DNA from: Mactromeris polynyma | Lineage: Eukaryota > Mollusca > Bivalvia > Venerida > Mactridae | Assembly (NCBI GenBank): GCA_032209605.1 | Contig: JASFXZ010000016.1 | Span: forward strand, 7,502,001 to 7,566,000 | Reading direction: 5' to 3' | Length of the DNA stretch: 64,000 nt | Shown: positions 26,332 through 38,400 of the stretch, in pieces | Layout of the letters: the number at the start of each line of letters is the position of its first letter | How positions within the stretch are numbered: position 1 is the first letter of the stretch | Made by a program: the position numbers and the translations under genes | Notes under the pieces: model-generated | What the model was told of the DNA's origin: nothing | The model's database searches: none | The model's input: only the letters and a program-made list of their open reading frames with translations

Positions 26332-26561
26332 CGGTAAAACCTCATTTAAAGACCATCTCAATATTAAGACCACCTCAAAATTAGGAACACAATTTTCACT
26401 GTTTTGCTCTTTATTCAACCTCAATATTAAGACCACCTCAAAATTAGGAACACAATTTTCACTGTTTTGCTCATTTATTCAACCTCAATATTAAGACCAC
26501 CTCAATAAGAAGACCAGTTTTCCAGGGTTCCTAGGGTGGACTTATTATTGAGGTTTTACTG
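26332..26561. mobile_element. CAGTAAAACCTCA foldback element, copy 3 with internal duplication
   Basis: Starts CGGTAAAACCTCA, ends TGAGGTTTTACTG. The core block (CTCAATATTAAGACCACCTC ... TTTTGCTC) is present twice in tandem, making this copy about 50 bp longer than its relatives. Confidence 0.85.
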
Positions 26562-26992
26562 TATCTAGATGTTCCCAACAATCAAGAAGCATAAATATTT
26601 GTTTATTTAAAGACGATTTCTATAGTTTTTTTCCTTTTATGAAAATCCTTCATTTTTTCACCAGAATATTTAAATAAATTCTATATAATTTTATATTCAC
26701 ATGTTATTAAATAGGCTACATAAGTCTCTTCTTTTCTGAAATATAATGGAGCGATGTGAGTTCATAAATTTAAATGTTTATGATAGGGGAGGTCTAGAGA
26801 TTCTATAGACACATTGTTAAGGGAGACCACGGCGTAGAGCATTTTTACTACATAAACACCGTGCGATAAGTGTGCTATATATTTTGACGTCATAATAGTT
26901 TGTAGATAGCGGTAAAGTTAAATAACATTGGTTCATTTGCGTTTCTGTCATTTTATTCGGCTCTCCCGTGTTGTCGGTAAATATTTTTTCCT
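26562..26992. other. Intergenic, nothing recognised
   Basis: Spacer before the 19-bp array; no feature seen. Confidence 0.5.
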
Positions 26993-27087
26993 CTTGTGAC
27001 CTTGAACACCTATTGTGACCTTGAACACCTCTTGTGACCTTGAACACCTCTTGTGACCTTGAACACCTCTTGAGATCTTGAACACCT
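26993..27087. repeat. 19-bp array carrying TGACCTTGA
   Basis: Five 19-bp units CTTGTGACCTTGAACACCT plus a partial sixth. The first four each contain TGACCTTGA (26997, 27016, 27035, 27054), the complement of TCAAGGTCA, the extended half-site bound by ERR and NR5A (SF-1/LRH-1) nuclear receptors. It lies about 2.3 kb upstream of the hexosaminidase start codon. Regulatory activity is inferred only from the motif. Confidence 0.85.
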
Positions 27088-27207
27088 CTTGAACACATGG
27101 TGGTGATTTAGATATCATTAGTTTAAACCAATTCTTGGTTTTTCATAAAATTATTAATATCAAGCTCCCATTTAACTAGAAAGTATTGCAGAAATTCACC
27201 CCGCGAA

Positions 27208-27567
27208 GATATAATCAAGTTACCACTACATGACAAAGTTTGTACAAGATATAATAAAGTTACCACTACATGACAAAGTTTGTACAAGATATAATAAAGT
27301 TACCACTACATGACAAAGTTTGTACAAGATATAATCAAGTTACCACTACATGACAAAGTTTGTACAAGATATAATAAAGTTACCACTACATGACAAAGTT
27401 TGTACAAGATATAATAAAGTTACCACTACATTACAAAGTTTGTACAAGATATAATCAAGTTACCACTACATGACAAAGTTTGTACAATATATAATAAAGT
27501 TACCACTACATGACAAAGTTTGCACAAGATATAATAAAGTTACCACTACATAACAAAGTTCGCACAA
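27208..27567. repeat. 40-bp array, nine units, with a 120-bp super-period
   Basis: Nine exact 40-bp units (GATATAATAAAGTTACCACT ACATGACAAAGTTTGTACAA). Units 1, 4 and 7 read AATCAAG where the others read AATAAAG, so the array is three repeats of a 120-bp trimer. The last units carry more point changes. Confidence 0.95.
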
Positions 27568-27606
27568 AATATAATAATATCATTTGAAACAGAATAGGCC
27601 TAAACA

Positions 27607-28812
27607 GGAAATATCTTGAAAAAAGATGGTCGGCGCAATTTGAAATAAATATTTGAAATAAATAAACATTCATGACTAAAGATTTGTAAACTCGATATTG
27701 TAATGCTAATCACAGTTTTCCCTATTCAGTAAAAACCTGTTTCACAAATGTGAATAAAAACGTTGTAATTTTGGGAAGCATTTACGCCGTCTACATTTAA
27801 ATCTGTTTATTTTTTCTTACGAATATTGAAAATATGTGTGGGGAGGCGTTGTCTTGTGTATATATGGCATTCTCTGTAGCAACTTTCTAGAGAATACGAG
27901 TGGGGTATTTGGGTAATGTAGAGCGCGGTGTTTCGCATTGTTTTCCAAATTGGATTACGTTTTGAATGATCGAAATGAGTCAAAGTTCAATCAAATACTA
28001 ATATAGAATAAAAACCAGTTAATCTTGTTTCCATGTTAACTAATAACAGTTAAATAATTTGTTTGAAGGTAATTTCGTTGTTATGGGTCACAGAATATTT
28101 GATATAATGTATGTGTATTCATGATTTAAATGGTTTACACACACTAGTAGGCGCCATTAACCAAGCTTACTCTTACAATTAAAGTTATGAAGATTCGGTA
28201 TATGAGTCAGACTTAATCATGCAATAAGCGGACAAAACTGACAACACTCTGACAAACCCGAACTGAAGCAATTACTTCATTTATGTTCACCTTTTTTTCG
28301 AAAATACATAAAGCATATCGTAAGGCAAAGACGGCACACCTTGCAAAAATGCTGCCGTATCCTTTTACCTCCAATAATTACCTAGAATGTTCGAAATAGT
28401 TTATCGTAGCCACAAAACTAGCCCGGGTCTAGTCACCGGTAAACATCTTATCACTTTGCCGCACGCCTTTGGTTTTTATGCAAGACTTCTCGATATTTTT
28501 ACTGCGAAATAATTTTCGGCGCAGTCGTACTAACATGGTTTTGCTATTTGCATAGCAGTGTTGTGTAAACCAATAAAATCTTACGTTTACCACAAAGGCA
28601 ATTTCTCTTCAACCGAACACTGTTTGTGACATTGACGTGGATTGGTTAACCTTTCGATAAATGGTATGTTACCGTGCCGAAATTCACTGAATTTCGGTGA
28701 ATTTACCGAAATCCATTTTGGATCTGTAGTGACCACAAGCTCGGCATTTCTATGTTGCACAATAAATCTTACCCTTCAAATTGCGCCGACCATCTTTTTT
28801 CAAGATATTTCT
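27607..28812. mobile_element. 1.2-kb TIR element (AGTCGGCGCAATTTGAA family), fullest copy
   Basis: A 37-bp stretch at 27607-27644 (AAAGATGGTCGGCGCAATTT) recurs inverted at 28775-28811, enclosing 1.1 kb. The right ~300 bp (28515-28812) is the part shared, inverted, with 42548-42890 and 54165-54465. No transposase recognised. Confidence 0.65.
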
Positions 28813-29360
28813 TGTTTCCATTTTTTTCTCTCGAAAATATCGGATACGCTTGCGCGTACGGGTGGGTGGATGTACGCTGTGCTACGGGTCTGATTTTGTA
28901 AACTAAACTTTTAAAAGTACTCTCATATAATCGTTATCCATCTTGTGACAATTCTAAGAAATTCATTAATATTTTAGTAAAGCAAATCGATTTCCATTTC
29001 AAACATATTACGGCGTCGTCGCTTTGTACAGAAAGATCGTCTGCCAAACAATGTACACTCGACGAAATTACCTGAGCTTGTTTAGAGCATATTTCAATGT
29101 AAGAATATGTAGACACAGATAGTTGATTATTGATTCGTATTCAAACAATGCATTCAGCTAATCCCTGACATTGTTAAATTGTTAACTCGCATGTAGACTG
29201 ATTTTTATTTGCAAAATACTCACGTTGTACTATCGTGGTCACTGTTCAAATATTGAATTAGGTGATATAGACGCCAACGTGAATCCATGTATTTATAAGG
29301 AGTTATTTAAAATAGTTGTGAAGAGGCAATTCAAAATAATTCAATAAATATTAGTGTGTA
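28813..29360. other. Presumed 5' flank of the hexosaminidase gene
   Basis: Repeat-poor stretch before the first recognised acceptor; likely place for the promoter and 5' UTR exon. No TATA box or other core motif stood out. Confidence 0.35.
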
Positions 29361-29374
29361 TTATCTTATTTCAG
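29361..29374 (+). other. Splice acceptor of a presumed 5' UTR exon
   Basis: TTATCTTATTTCAG directly before TGACATG implies that transcription starts upstream and that the first exon is non-coding. The 28813-29360 interval is free of recognised repeats and is the best place to look for that exon and the promoter, but I cannot place either. Confidence 0.5.
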
Positions 29375-29378
29375 TGAC

Positions 29379-29445
29379 ATGCATGTCTTTGGCTTATGTG
29401 GCTGCATATTTCTGTTCATTACGGAATATCACAAAACGCAAGGAG
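29379..29445 (+). CDS. HEXB: Hexosaminidase exon 1: start codon and signal peptide
   Basis: Encodes [14 protein letters not shown] and eight more residues, a short hydrophobic signal-peptide-like N-terminus, and ends in phase 1 at GAG|GTGAGT. The ATG lies four bases after a good acceptor (TTATCTTATTTCAG at 29361-29374), so an untranslated exon probably lies upstream. I could not locate it or the promoter. The start was chosen because it is the first ATG after that acceptor and gives a signal peptide joined in frame to exon 2. Confidence 0.78.
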
Positions 29446-32400
29446 GTGAGTGTTGCTATCTTTAGTTTGAACTTATATATGTATATACTGACACAGTGAA
29501 GAAACTGTGTACTTGGTTAAGATGAAAACAATTCAAATGACTCCAGTGGTAACTTGAAGGTGATTTCAAACTACCCTCAACAATTTCAGATGACCTTCCT
29601 CGTTCCCTTATTTACATGAATGTTTTATCCATATACATTATCCATGCATAATTTCAATTATTTTAAAAAGAACAACTACAAATGATATTAATACAAATGT
29701 TAGCCATCAAAACAACAACAATCAAACAACATCAGCAGTAGGAACGGCAACGATAGCAGCAACACCACATCCATTACAGCAGTGTTTTTAACATTTATGT
29801 TTCAGACTAGCTTTCAATTGTAAATGTTTAATATTGTTTTATTCAATTAACATATGATGATTTCAAACACATGAAAATTATAACATTTGCACATTATTCA
29901 TGTATGGGATATGCATAATTCACAACGAAAATGATATGTGGCGTATTTTCCACAATAATTTTAAATCGTATTTTAAATCATATTCATACTTGTGGTGAAT
30001 ATTCTGTCTAATTGTGTCATTCATTAAGTTGTATAACAAGCCTATATTTTGCTATATACAGTAGACATTGCTCGAGCGACCACCTGTAATAAGCGACTTT
30101 TTATTAAACGACCACTTAAATTCTCGCCCGGGCGTTTTTACTATATAAATTGTATCTATTAAACGACTTTTCTATAACGCGACCAGCGACCGCATTAAAC
30201 CAGTCCCGAGAGGTAAAAAATATAGTTAAATAATCCATTAAACGACCGCATGCACTTAATCCCATTGTGCATTTCACACCTTATTCACAACTGCATTCGC
30301 GCATTGTCCTTTAAACAATTGAATAAACAATTAGGCGTGATAAATGCAACCAGGTAATTACTCGGCGACACAGTTATAAAACGTCATGTAAAAATCGTTG
30401 CATATATGTGTCCGCTTGAGCGCGAGTCTCGAATGTAAATGGATTACACAGCATAAACGCTCATAATTTCTACAAGAACCAAGTTAATGTAACGTCGTTG
30501 CTAAGCGACTTACGTTGCTTGATGTCACCGAGGTTTTACATTACGATGTCCCGAGAAGAAATATGCGAGATGTAATTTGTGCACCGTTTCGCCCGCTATT
30601 AATTTTACTTGAAAGATCGTTGTACCGGCAAACTTCTTATACTCGGAGAGAATAAAAATGTCAGATAAAAACACATCGCATAATTTAAGTCTGGGTTCAA
30701 ATGTGTAAACACTCACTTTGTTTAGTATGTAATCCATTTTAAAGACCCCGTAAAAGCATTGCCTTATGGAAAAACCGTTTATTACTATCAGCCTGTTTTA
30801 ATACGCACGTGGAATAAAGTTTTAGAATTATATCAGTTAATAGCTGTCAAAACTTCGTAACTGAATTCATGACGTCACACTATGCGCAGATTATTGTTAC
30901 TGTGATGAGTACACTGTACAGTTATTTGTACTCGTGTAAATGTGTGTGTGTCTGTGTTTCGCCTTTTACTTTTGCGTTAGTTAGAAAATTTCGCGCGTGT
31001 GATAAGAAAATTCTTGATTTTTAAGCACGAGGCAACTACACTATTTAAAGTACATGAAGCTTGTCATATTGGATAACTTACGTGGAATTTAAGAATTAGA
31101 CACTAAATTAGTCTTGTCCAGTGTTCTATTGCCTAGTGAGCTGATAGAGTGGTTTAAATTTACGAGCTTTGTTTCACACCATAGATACATATAAATGGAA
31201 GAAAATGGTATTTATACGTTTTGATTGTTCAGTACGACATTCATATGTACTTAACTTTCGTTAAATTTGTTGATATCTATTAAGAGACCACTTTATTAAG
31301 CGACCACTTTTTGGCCGTCCCTTGGGTGGTCTCTTAATACAATGTCTACTGTATAGGACATATGTAGTACAATGTTTACAAAATTAGGCAGTACAGAATA
31401 TATTACGTTTTACAAAAACTCATGATTTCTGTTGTATGGAACTGTAGATATGTATAACATTTCAACGTGTGTCATATAACTGACTGCAAACATTAAAATC
31501 ACACTTAAATAGAGAGATTGTATAACGGATTATTAATTATAACCACCTCGGTATCAACCAACCCCCCCCCCCCCATCTTCTTTCTGTTATACTCAATGTT
31601 TTAATAATAATATCACAACAGGATTATAACCTCCGTACAACATACATCATTTGATTAACCGACCTACTTTAAAGGTACATCGTCTATTTGTGTTACAAAA
31701 TTATGGTGGCATATTACTGCCACCAGTTAGCATGATAGCGTTCGCGAATTGTTTCGTGTTAACCACTTAATTATTACGATAATTATCTAGCTATCTAGTT
31801 AATATTCGTGTTACATTTTCAAATATATAAATATCAGGTTTGAAGTGCCCAGAACTGCCATCCCTTACCTTTTTATGATGTATTACACTAGATTTAAGTG
31901 GTAACACGAATCTCATCTAGTTGACCACTTATTATGTTACATAATAACTCAAATTCTCGAATTTCACTTAAGATTCGTGTTACCACTTATTTTTAAATGC
32001 GTTATACACGGTCAATGTGCTTATTTGTGCATATGTTTATATAAATATGATTGCACTATGTAACTATACCGACATATGATTACATAACATTTTGAGCACA
32101 CTTGACACATTTGTAGAACACAACAGTACAAAATATTTCTCTTTTTTTCACATAGGCACATGATGATATGTTAGCATCATGAATAAAAGAAATATATTAT
32201 GTTTTAGTCTTCACTGTTTGCTAAACATTTTCAACATTATGACATATTTTTTATTGCAACCACGTGTTTAACTGTGCTTTATGGTTTGCTTTTTCAGATG
32301 TTCTACCTAACATTAAAAAGAGTATAGTCAAAATAGGAAATAACTATGACAACGTACCCGGACATAATCCATATTTAAACAAGTTCTTAGCATCTCACAG

Positions 32401-35400
32401 CCGACCAAGTGTTACATATTCTTCCCCTAATTTTGATCTAAATATAGATACAAGATATAAGTTCAAGCCTCCAATTCGAAAGGCATCGTTTTCCTCGACT
32501 GGGGAGCCATGGCCAATGCCGAAGTACTATCAAGTAGATGAAGGAATGTTACTCAATTTAGACATTAGCACTTTTAAAATTACATTGCTCAAAGATTTAA
32601 ACTGTGATATTTTATTACATGCTATTCGAAGATATGATAATATTGTTAAACATTTAACGATTGAGGAATATTATGACTTTGTCTATAATTACGACGAAAC
32701 TACGTCTGAATTTCGGAAACATGAGGAGGAATCAAAGTACAGCAATATAAGCCCAATGCCGGACCTTGAGATCGAGGTGACTGAGGGCGAATGTGGATAT
32801 CCCCACGTTGAAATGGACGAATCGTGTAAGTGAGCAATTTATGCAACCTATAGTTAAATATTTAAAAAAAATCCCAATGAAATAAATCCGTTAAATTCTG
32901 ATTACTTTCTCTCATTCATGACTCACGGTACCGTGATGCTAGCGCGATCGAAGCATGTATGTTGTGACTTCTGTAGTAGCCTATGTCAATTTTACAATTT
33001 GTGTTCAATATCTTGAGCTTCATCTCGCTTTGTATCTCGCGTTAAATATGTTATAAATGTAAAGGTCCCGTACAAACTTGCCGCATAGCCAGTTATGTCT
33101 TAATTGAAATCATGGTTATTATTGTATCGTAACATATTGCTTAATATAGGCGCTTTGCCCCACCTTACGCTATAATTATACTCATTAGTATGATCAATAT
33201 GAGCGTCGCTGTACGATTTCCAACCTCTTCTTTAAGTGGCGTCATTTCCAGAAAACGTCACATGTGACGTCGCCATGTTCTGACAGTAACCAATATTTGC
33301 CCCATATGGCAATACGAAAACGAAGTGCCCATATGGAGTAAATATTGTTTCCTACATCACATGTTGCGTTTTCTTGAAATGACGTCACATACAGAAGAGG
33401 CTGTAAATACCATAGCAGCTCTTATAATGTTGCTGACAAAAGATATCTTAATATGACGTCACTGGTTTTATTTTAGATCAGCTCTCACTGACGTCAACAT
33501 CATGTCGACTTGCTGCCAAACAAGTGTGGGGTGTATTACGTGGTTTAGAAACATTTAGTCAATTGTTGTTTAGAAGACGTGGCACTGACCAGGTAATATA
33601 CGAAATTGTTATAATGAAATCAAATATTACAAACTAAATATTCTGTTATCCCACATACATTTATACTTATAAAAAAAGTTTAGCAATAATTTTATTTCAC
33701 ATGTATCGGTGTGTACATCTTTTGCACAATCGAATAAAAAATAATCTGACCTAATCGAAAGCGTTTGATAGACACGCAAAATAATTTAGTACATGTACAT
33801 AGTAACTTCTTAAGTGTTATGTGTTAAATTAAGTGCAATGTATATAATATATAATATGATATACGTATATGAAAAAATATCATTTTGTACGCATTTTGTC
33901 CGAAAATGTAGCAGTCTTTTAAATAAATATGTCTATTGTGTTTTTTATTGTTATTCCAAATATATTAATCATTCCTTTTTATCTTAGATATATGCCCGAC
34001 TGACAGAAATTGACGACCAACCTCGTTTTCCACATCGAGGCATTCTCATGGATACGTCTAGACATTATATGCATATGTTTACAATATACAACGTTCTTGT
34101 AAGTGATTTATACATTTATACAGTCGGACCCCGTTTATTCGACAACCGTCAATCCGAATACTTGGTTTCATCCGAAACCGGGCGAATTCGAATAAACGAG
34201 CTCCGACTGTATTTATTTGTTACATAACTACGATTCGTACATCCAATCATTGTTTTAAAAACCAAAGCAGCTATGTCGAGTGTAATGACCGTGTTGGTCG
34301 CTAGTATGATGTTTATATTCATTCACAGAAACTAAGGTGCTGTAAACATTTTGTCATATTTGCTGACTGGGCAAAAAGGCAGTATAAGCTTAAAACGAGC
34401 TGTCTGCAGTTTAATGTACCCAAACATTAATATATCTCTGGACAATGAGTATGCTCGATTCATTGTCGTTTGTTTAGCGTTTTTGTCGGAGTAATTTAAC
34501 ACTTGTGTATTACGCAATTTGCCCTTTAGATTGTGTGAGCAGTGAGCATTAAGATATTTGTTAATTACTCCATGAGGTTTTATGAGGTTATGATATACCC
34601 TTCAGCAATTTTGTCACGTAATACACTATACTATACGTTTATTGGTACAACCTGCACATACAGTGCCTTTGACCATTAACAAAATAAACATACATATGAG
34701 ATGGTTAAGACAGTAAATATACATGTTACAAATACAATGTCAAACATGTAATATAAGCAAACACAGAACAGAACAAAGATATTTGTGTATAAGAATGAAT
34801 ATTAAATATAAACAGCAATGGAATAATACAAACAACCATAAAAACTACCGATGTGAACATGCTTGGGGTAAATGGTGTTTCAATTACACGTTCGAAATAA
34901 TTATAGCTCTTAGTTTTCTCAATTTGTTGCCTCTCTCTGGCAGTCTTTGTTAGGTGTTCATTTATAAAACGTTCTCTTTATGAACAACCATATATACGGA
35001 ATGGACCGAAGTCATTCGGCAATTTCCGACATCTTTCTTTCGTCATTCTTTATGTGGATATCATCATTTTCAAAAGTCGAAAAACTAAAAACTTTAAATC
35101 AGCATTAAAAATCGAAGGCTGAGGGGGATGAAGGGTTACAGCGCAGCTATTGAACTATACGTACATATATTGACATTAACCAAACATACAACATCGCCAT
35201 TATCATGTCCAACTTTCTGGCTCATTGCAAATTCCCCAGATCTGATCGACTTCGACTCCATGCTATAACCAATTATATATATACGATACTTTAACGTCTC
35301 ATGATCATTATCGTTCGAGAGTTAATTAGCCACCCACTGTGATTTAACAGAATGCAATATACATTCGTGATACTTATTGTAGCCTCTTTCGAAAAAGATT

Positions 35401-38400
35401 CTATTGAATTTTGCACCATAAAACTTTGCCTTGCATTTTGTTTCGGCAAGTTAGGCTGTATAATGGTAGCTACTAAGCTTTCTAGCATCGCAAACATACA
35501 TTAGTCTCTTTTCAGCAGAAATTATAATGACACTGACCAATACAACTACTTATTTTGTCTATTACATTTAAAACCATGATTTTTTTGGACATATTTTCAA
35601 AGAAGAATATCTTAAACGCATGCCAACAATATTTGGGAGTTCAATCTTCATCCTTTCTTAATAATAATGTTTGTGTAGCAAAGGGGTGAGAGCTATAACC
35701 ACACTAATTCATTTAAAAACCTGCTTTTATTATAGTTTTCATATGTAACAAACTATACTTCCTGACCTACATGAACTAATTCATAGTTATGTCTAGTGTC
35801 CCCATCTTAACAATATAAATCAATAAGACTAAAACTATTCTAAAAAAACATGGTTGCTATGGTGACAATTAATTAGAATTAAGAGTAGAAACCTTGATTC
35901 TCATTGAAATTTTATAAACATAACATTGATAAACACTACAGTCACTTTATTATTTCATACAACATAAATTAATACAACACATTAAGGACTGTTTCAATTA
36001 TTTGTTGATATTAACGATATCAAATGAAAATGAATACATGTACATAAAAATGAATTTTCTGTCAGCAGATTATTTGATTTTACAGAGAAAGCAACTGCTA
36101 CAGCCAACATTGAATTATATTTTTGCCAGACCAAGATAATTTAAATGAAATAATACCCCCTACCTATACAATAAAATGCTAGTAGATCCTACCCTCCCAT
36201 GCATATTTTCCTGGAACAGCCTCAAGTGGAAAATATGGATATTAACTATGCAAGGAAATATTCGATTGTTTTGCTAATCAGTTAACCGAAAATTCTATTG
36301 AACAGTTAACCGGTTAATCGAACGAGAACAAAAACGTTTTTCGTTAAATGAAATTTTATACACAAATGATACATATACACGTACCTAGGAACAAATGCAT
36401 GTATACTTTTATATACATATGTCAACTGTTTCTCACACGTAATCAAATGTGCATTTCAATGAGTCGTTTATGTAAATGTTGTTGACAATAATGCAAATTA
36501 CTGACATCTGCCAATGCGAATATGCCAGCTGTTACGAATACATAATCAATTATTCCTTCTTAATGAGTTGTTCATGTAAACAAATTTTAATTGAGTATAC
36601 ATTTATAAAACATGTACATGCCGTATGTCAACGTGGTTTGCAATAGTCAAAGGCAATATTACGACATACAATTACATTTTGCGATTAAAGTCAACTAGTA
36701 AGTCTATACACACGAAAGTTACCTTTAACAGATTTCGATTTATCGCGGTTTGACGATATTTTCCTTTTATAATTCTATAGGAAGTTGGTCGGACCGCAGT
36801 GACACGAAAGTTGGGTATATATGATTGTGGAATTTAAGTTTAGTAACCTAGCCTTTTATGGATTGTGAAACAAGTTCTTGCAACTTATGCTAATCACTCT
36901 CAATAGCTGCTTATGGGTTGTTTACCAGTACTCACGCCAAATTCAGGCATTGTTAAGTTCGTGGTCAAAACCCAACGTAGGGGCTTGAACTCACGACCTT
37001 CGAATCAGGAGTCAGGCCCTCTACCTTTCGAACCACTACGCTTCCCTTTTGTTAAATCGTATGCTGACATACCGTTTTATTGTTACATTACAACCGGACT
37101 TTTAGATAAGTTTTTTTGCGTCAATGAAGAAACTTTACCACCCACCGTACTGATTGTGACTCATTGCAACAGCTTCAAAATGTTGTCTGCCACAAATGTA
37201 GCAGTCAGATACCCAGCGTGGCAATGGCGTGATTGGAAAGCATTTCTGGCCCCAATCTTCAAACCAATTCGTGGAATAAGGTAATTATAGGTTATTTGTT
37301 TTTACCATTAGGATTACGATGATTATGAAGTCATAATGAATAATAAAGCATGCTTGAGTAAAAGCCTCAATTCATAAGAATATCCCGTCTTCCGATTCAA
37401 AATAAAGCAAATATTAAACAGTGTGTATTAGAAATATATTGCTTGAATTTCTTACATTTGAGATATAGATACACTTCCACTGAACAACATATTTTCGAGA
37501 AATATAAACGATAAAAAAAATACAAAAAATATGGTTCTAATTAACAATGTAATTACACTTAATTCTGATAATTCTGTGTGTTAATAAGTGTTCTCATCAA
37601 GTTGATATCGTAATTGTAAGAATATCAGTTTCAAAATTAAACAACGGTTAGAACTGTGTCTATAATTGTCAAATTGTTTGTTAAAATGTCAATCAACACA
37701 TACCAATTGATTACGATTTAATTATATTTATATTTATAATTGTCTAATTCTCTTCTTGTGACATTGTATTAACAGGAAAATATGAGTACTACAGGATGTC
37801 ATCAGATGAACCAGGGAGTGTAACCGTAAAAGAAAACTGTAGTTCCTGTGAAACAACAATTAACATCCTTCGGTGTCGAGACTACAGCTTCACACAAGAT
37901 GTACTCCCACTAGTTATTCAACCACATTGACTAAGCCAGGAACGAAAGGAGTACTTATACAAAGTTGTAAGACCGTATGTGCGACCTACGTATCAGGACA
38001 TCACTTGTCCAGCTCCAACAATCCAGTGACTGTTGTATTTTGTTTGTCTATGATTTTGTAATTTTCTCGTAATAGTAAGTACGTGTACAGTAGTAATAAA
38101 TAAACATGTGTACCTTGTTTGATTTTCTTTCATTTATTTCCTTATTTTGGATTAAATACACCTTTAAATTACTATCACTGAATACTATCCTGAACAAAAT
38201 AAGTATAAAAACAAAAGCTTTAAAGCCATTACATCTAAAGTTATATAAAAATGATCTGCTAAAACATGGGTGAAATGGAATAATACAAACAACCATACAA
38301 ACTACCGATTTGAACATGCTTGGGGTAAATGGTGTTTCAATTACACGTTCGAAATAATTATAGCTCTTAGTTTTCTCAATTTGTTGCCTCTCTCTGGCAG

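Noticed and set aside
26817..27098. 93-codon complement frame
   Set aside because: Runs through the 19-bp array; a repeat artefact.
27208..27567. CRISPR-like regular repeats (also 48913-49248)
   Set aside because: Units are contiguous without unique spacers and the genome is eukaryotic.
36913..37284. 123-codon frame in intron 4
   Set aside because: Its first third is an antisense SINE head. The WQWRDWKAF end is intriguing but has no family match, and its apparent donor phase does not fit the frame at 37776.
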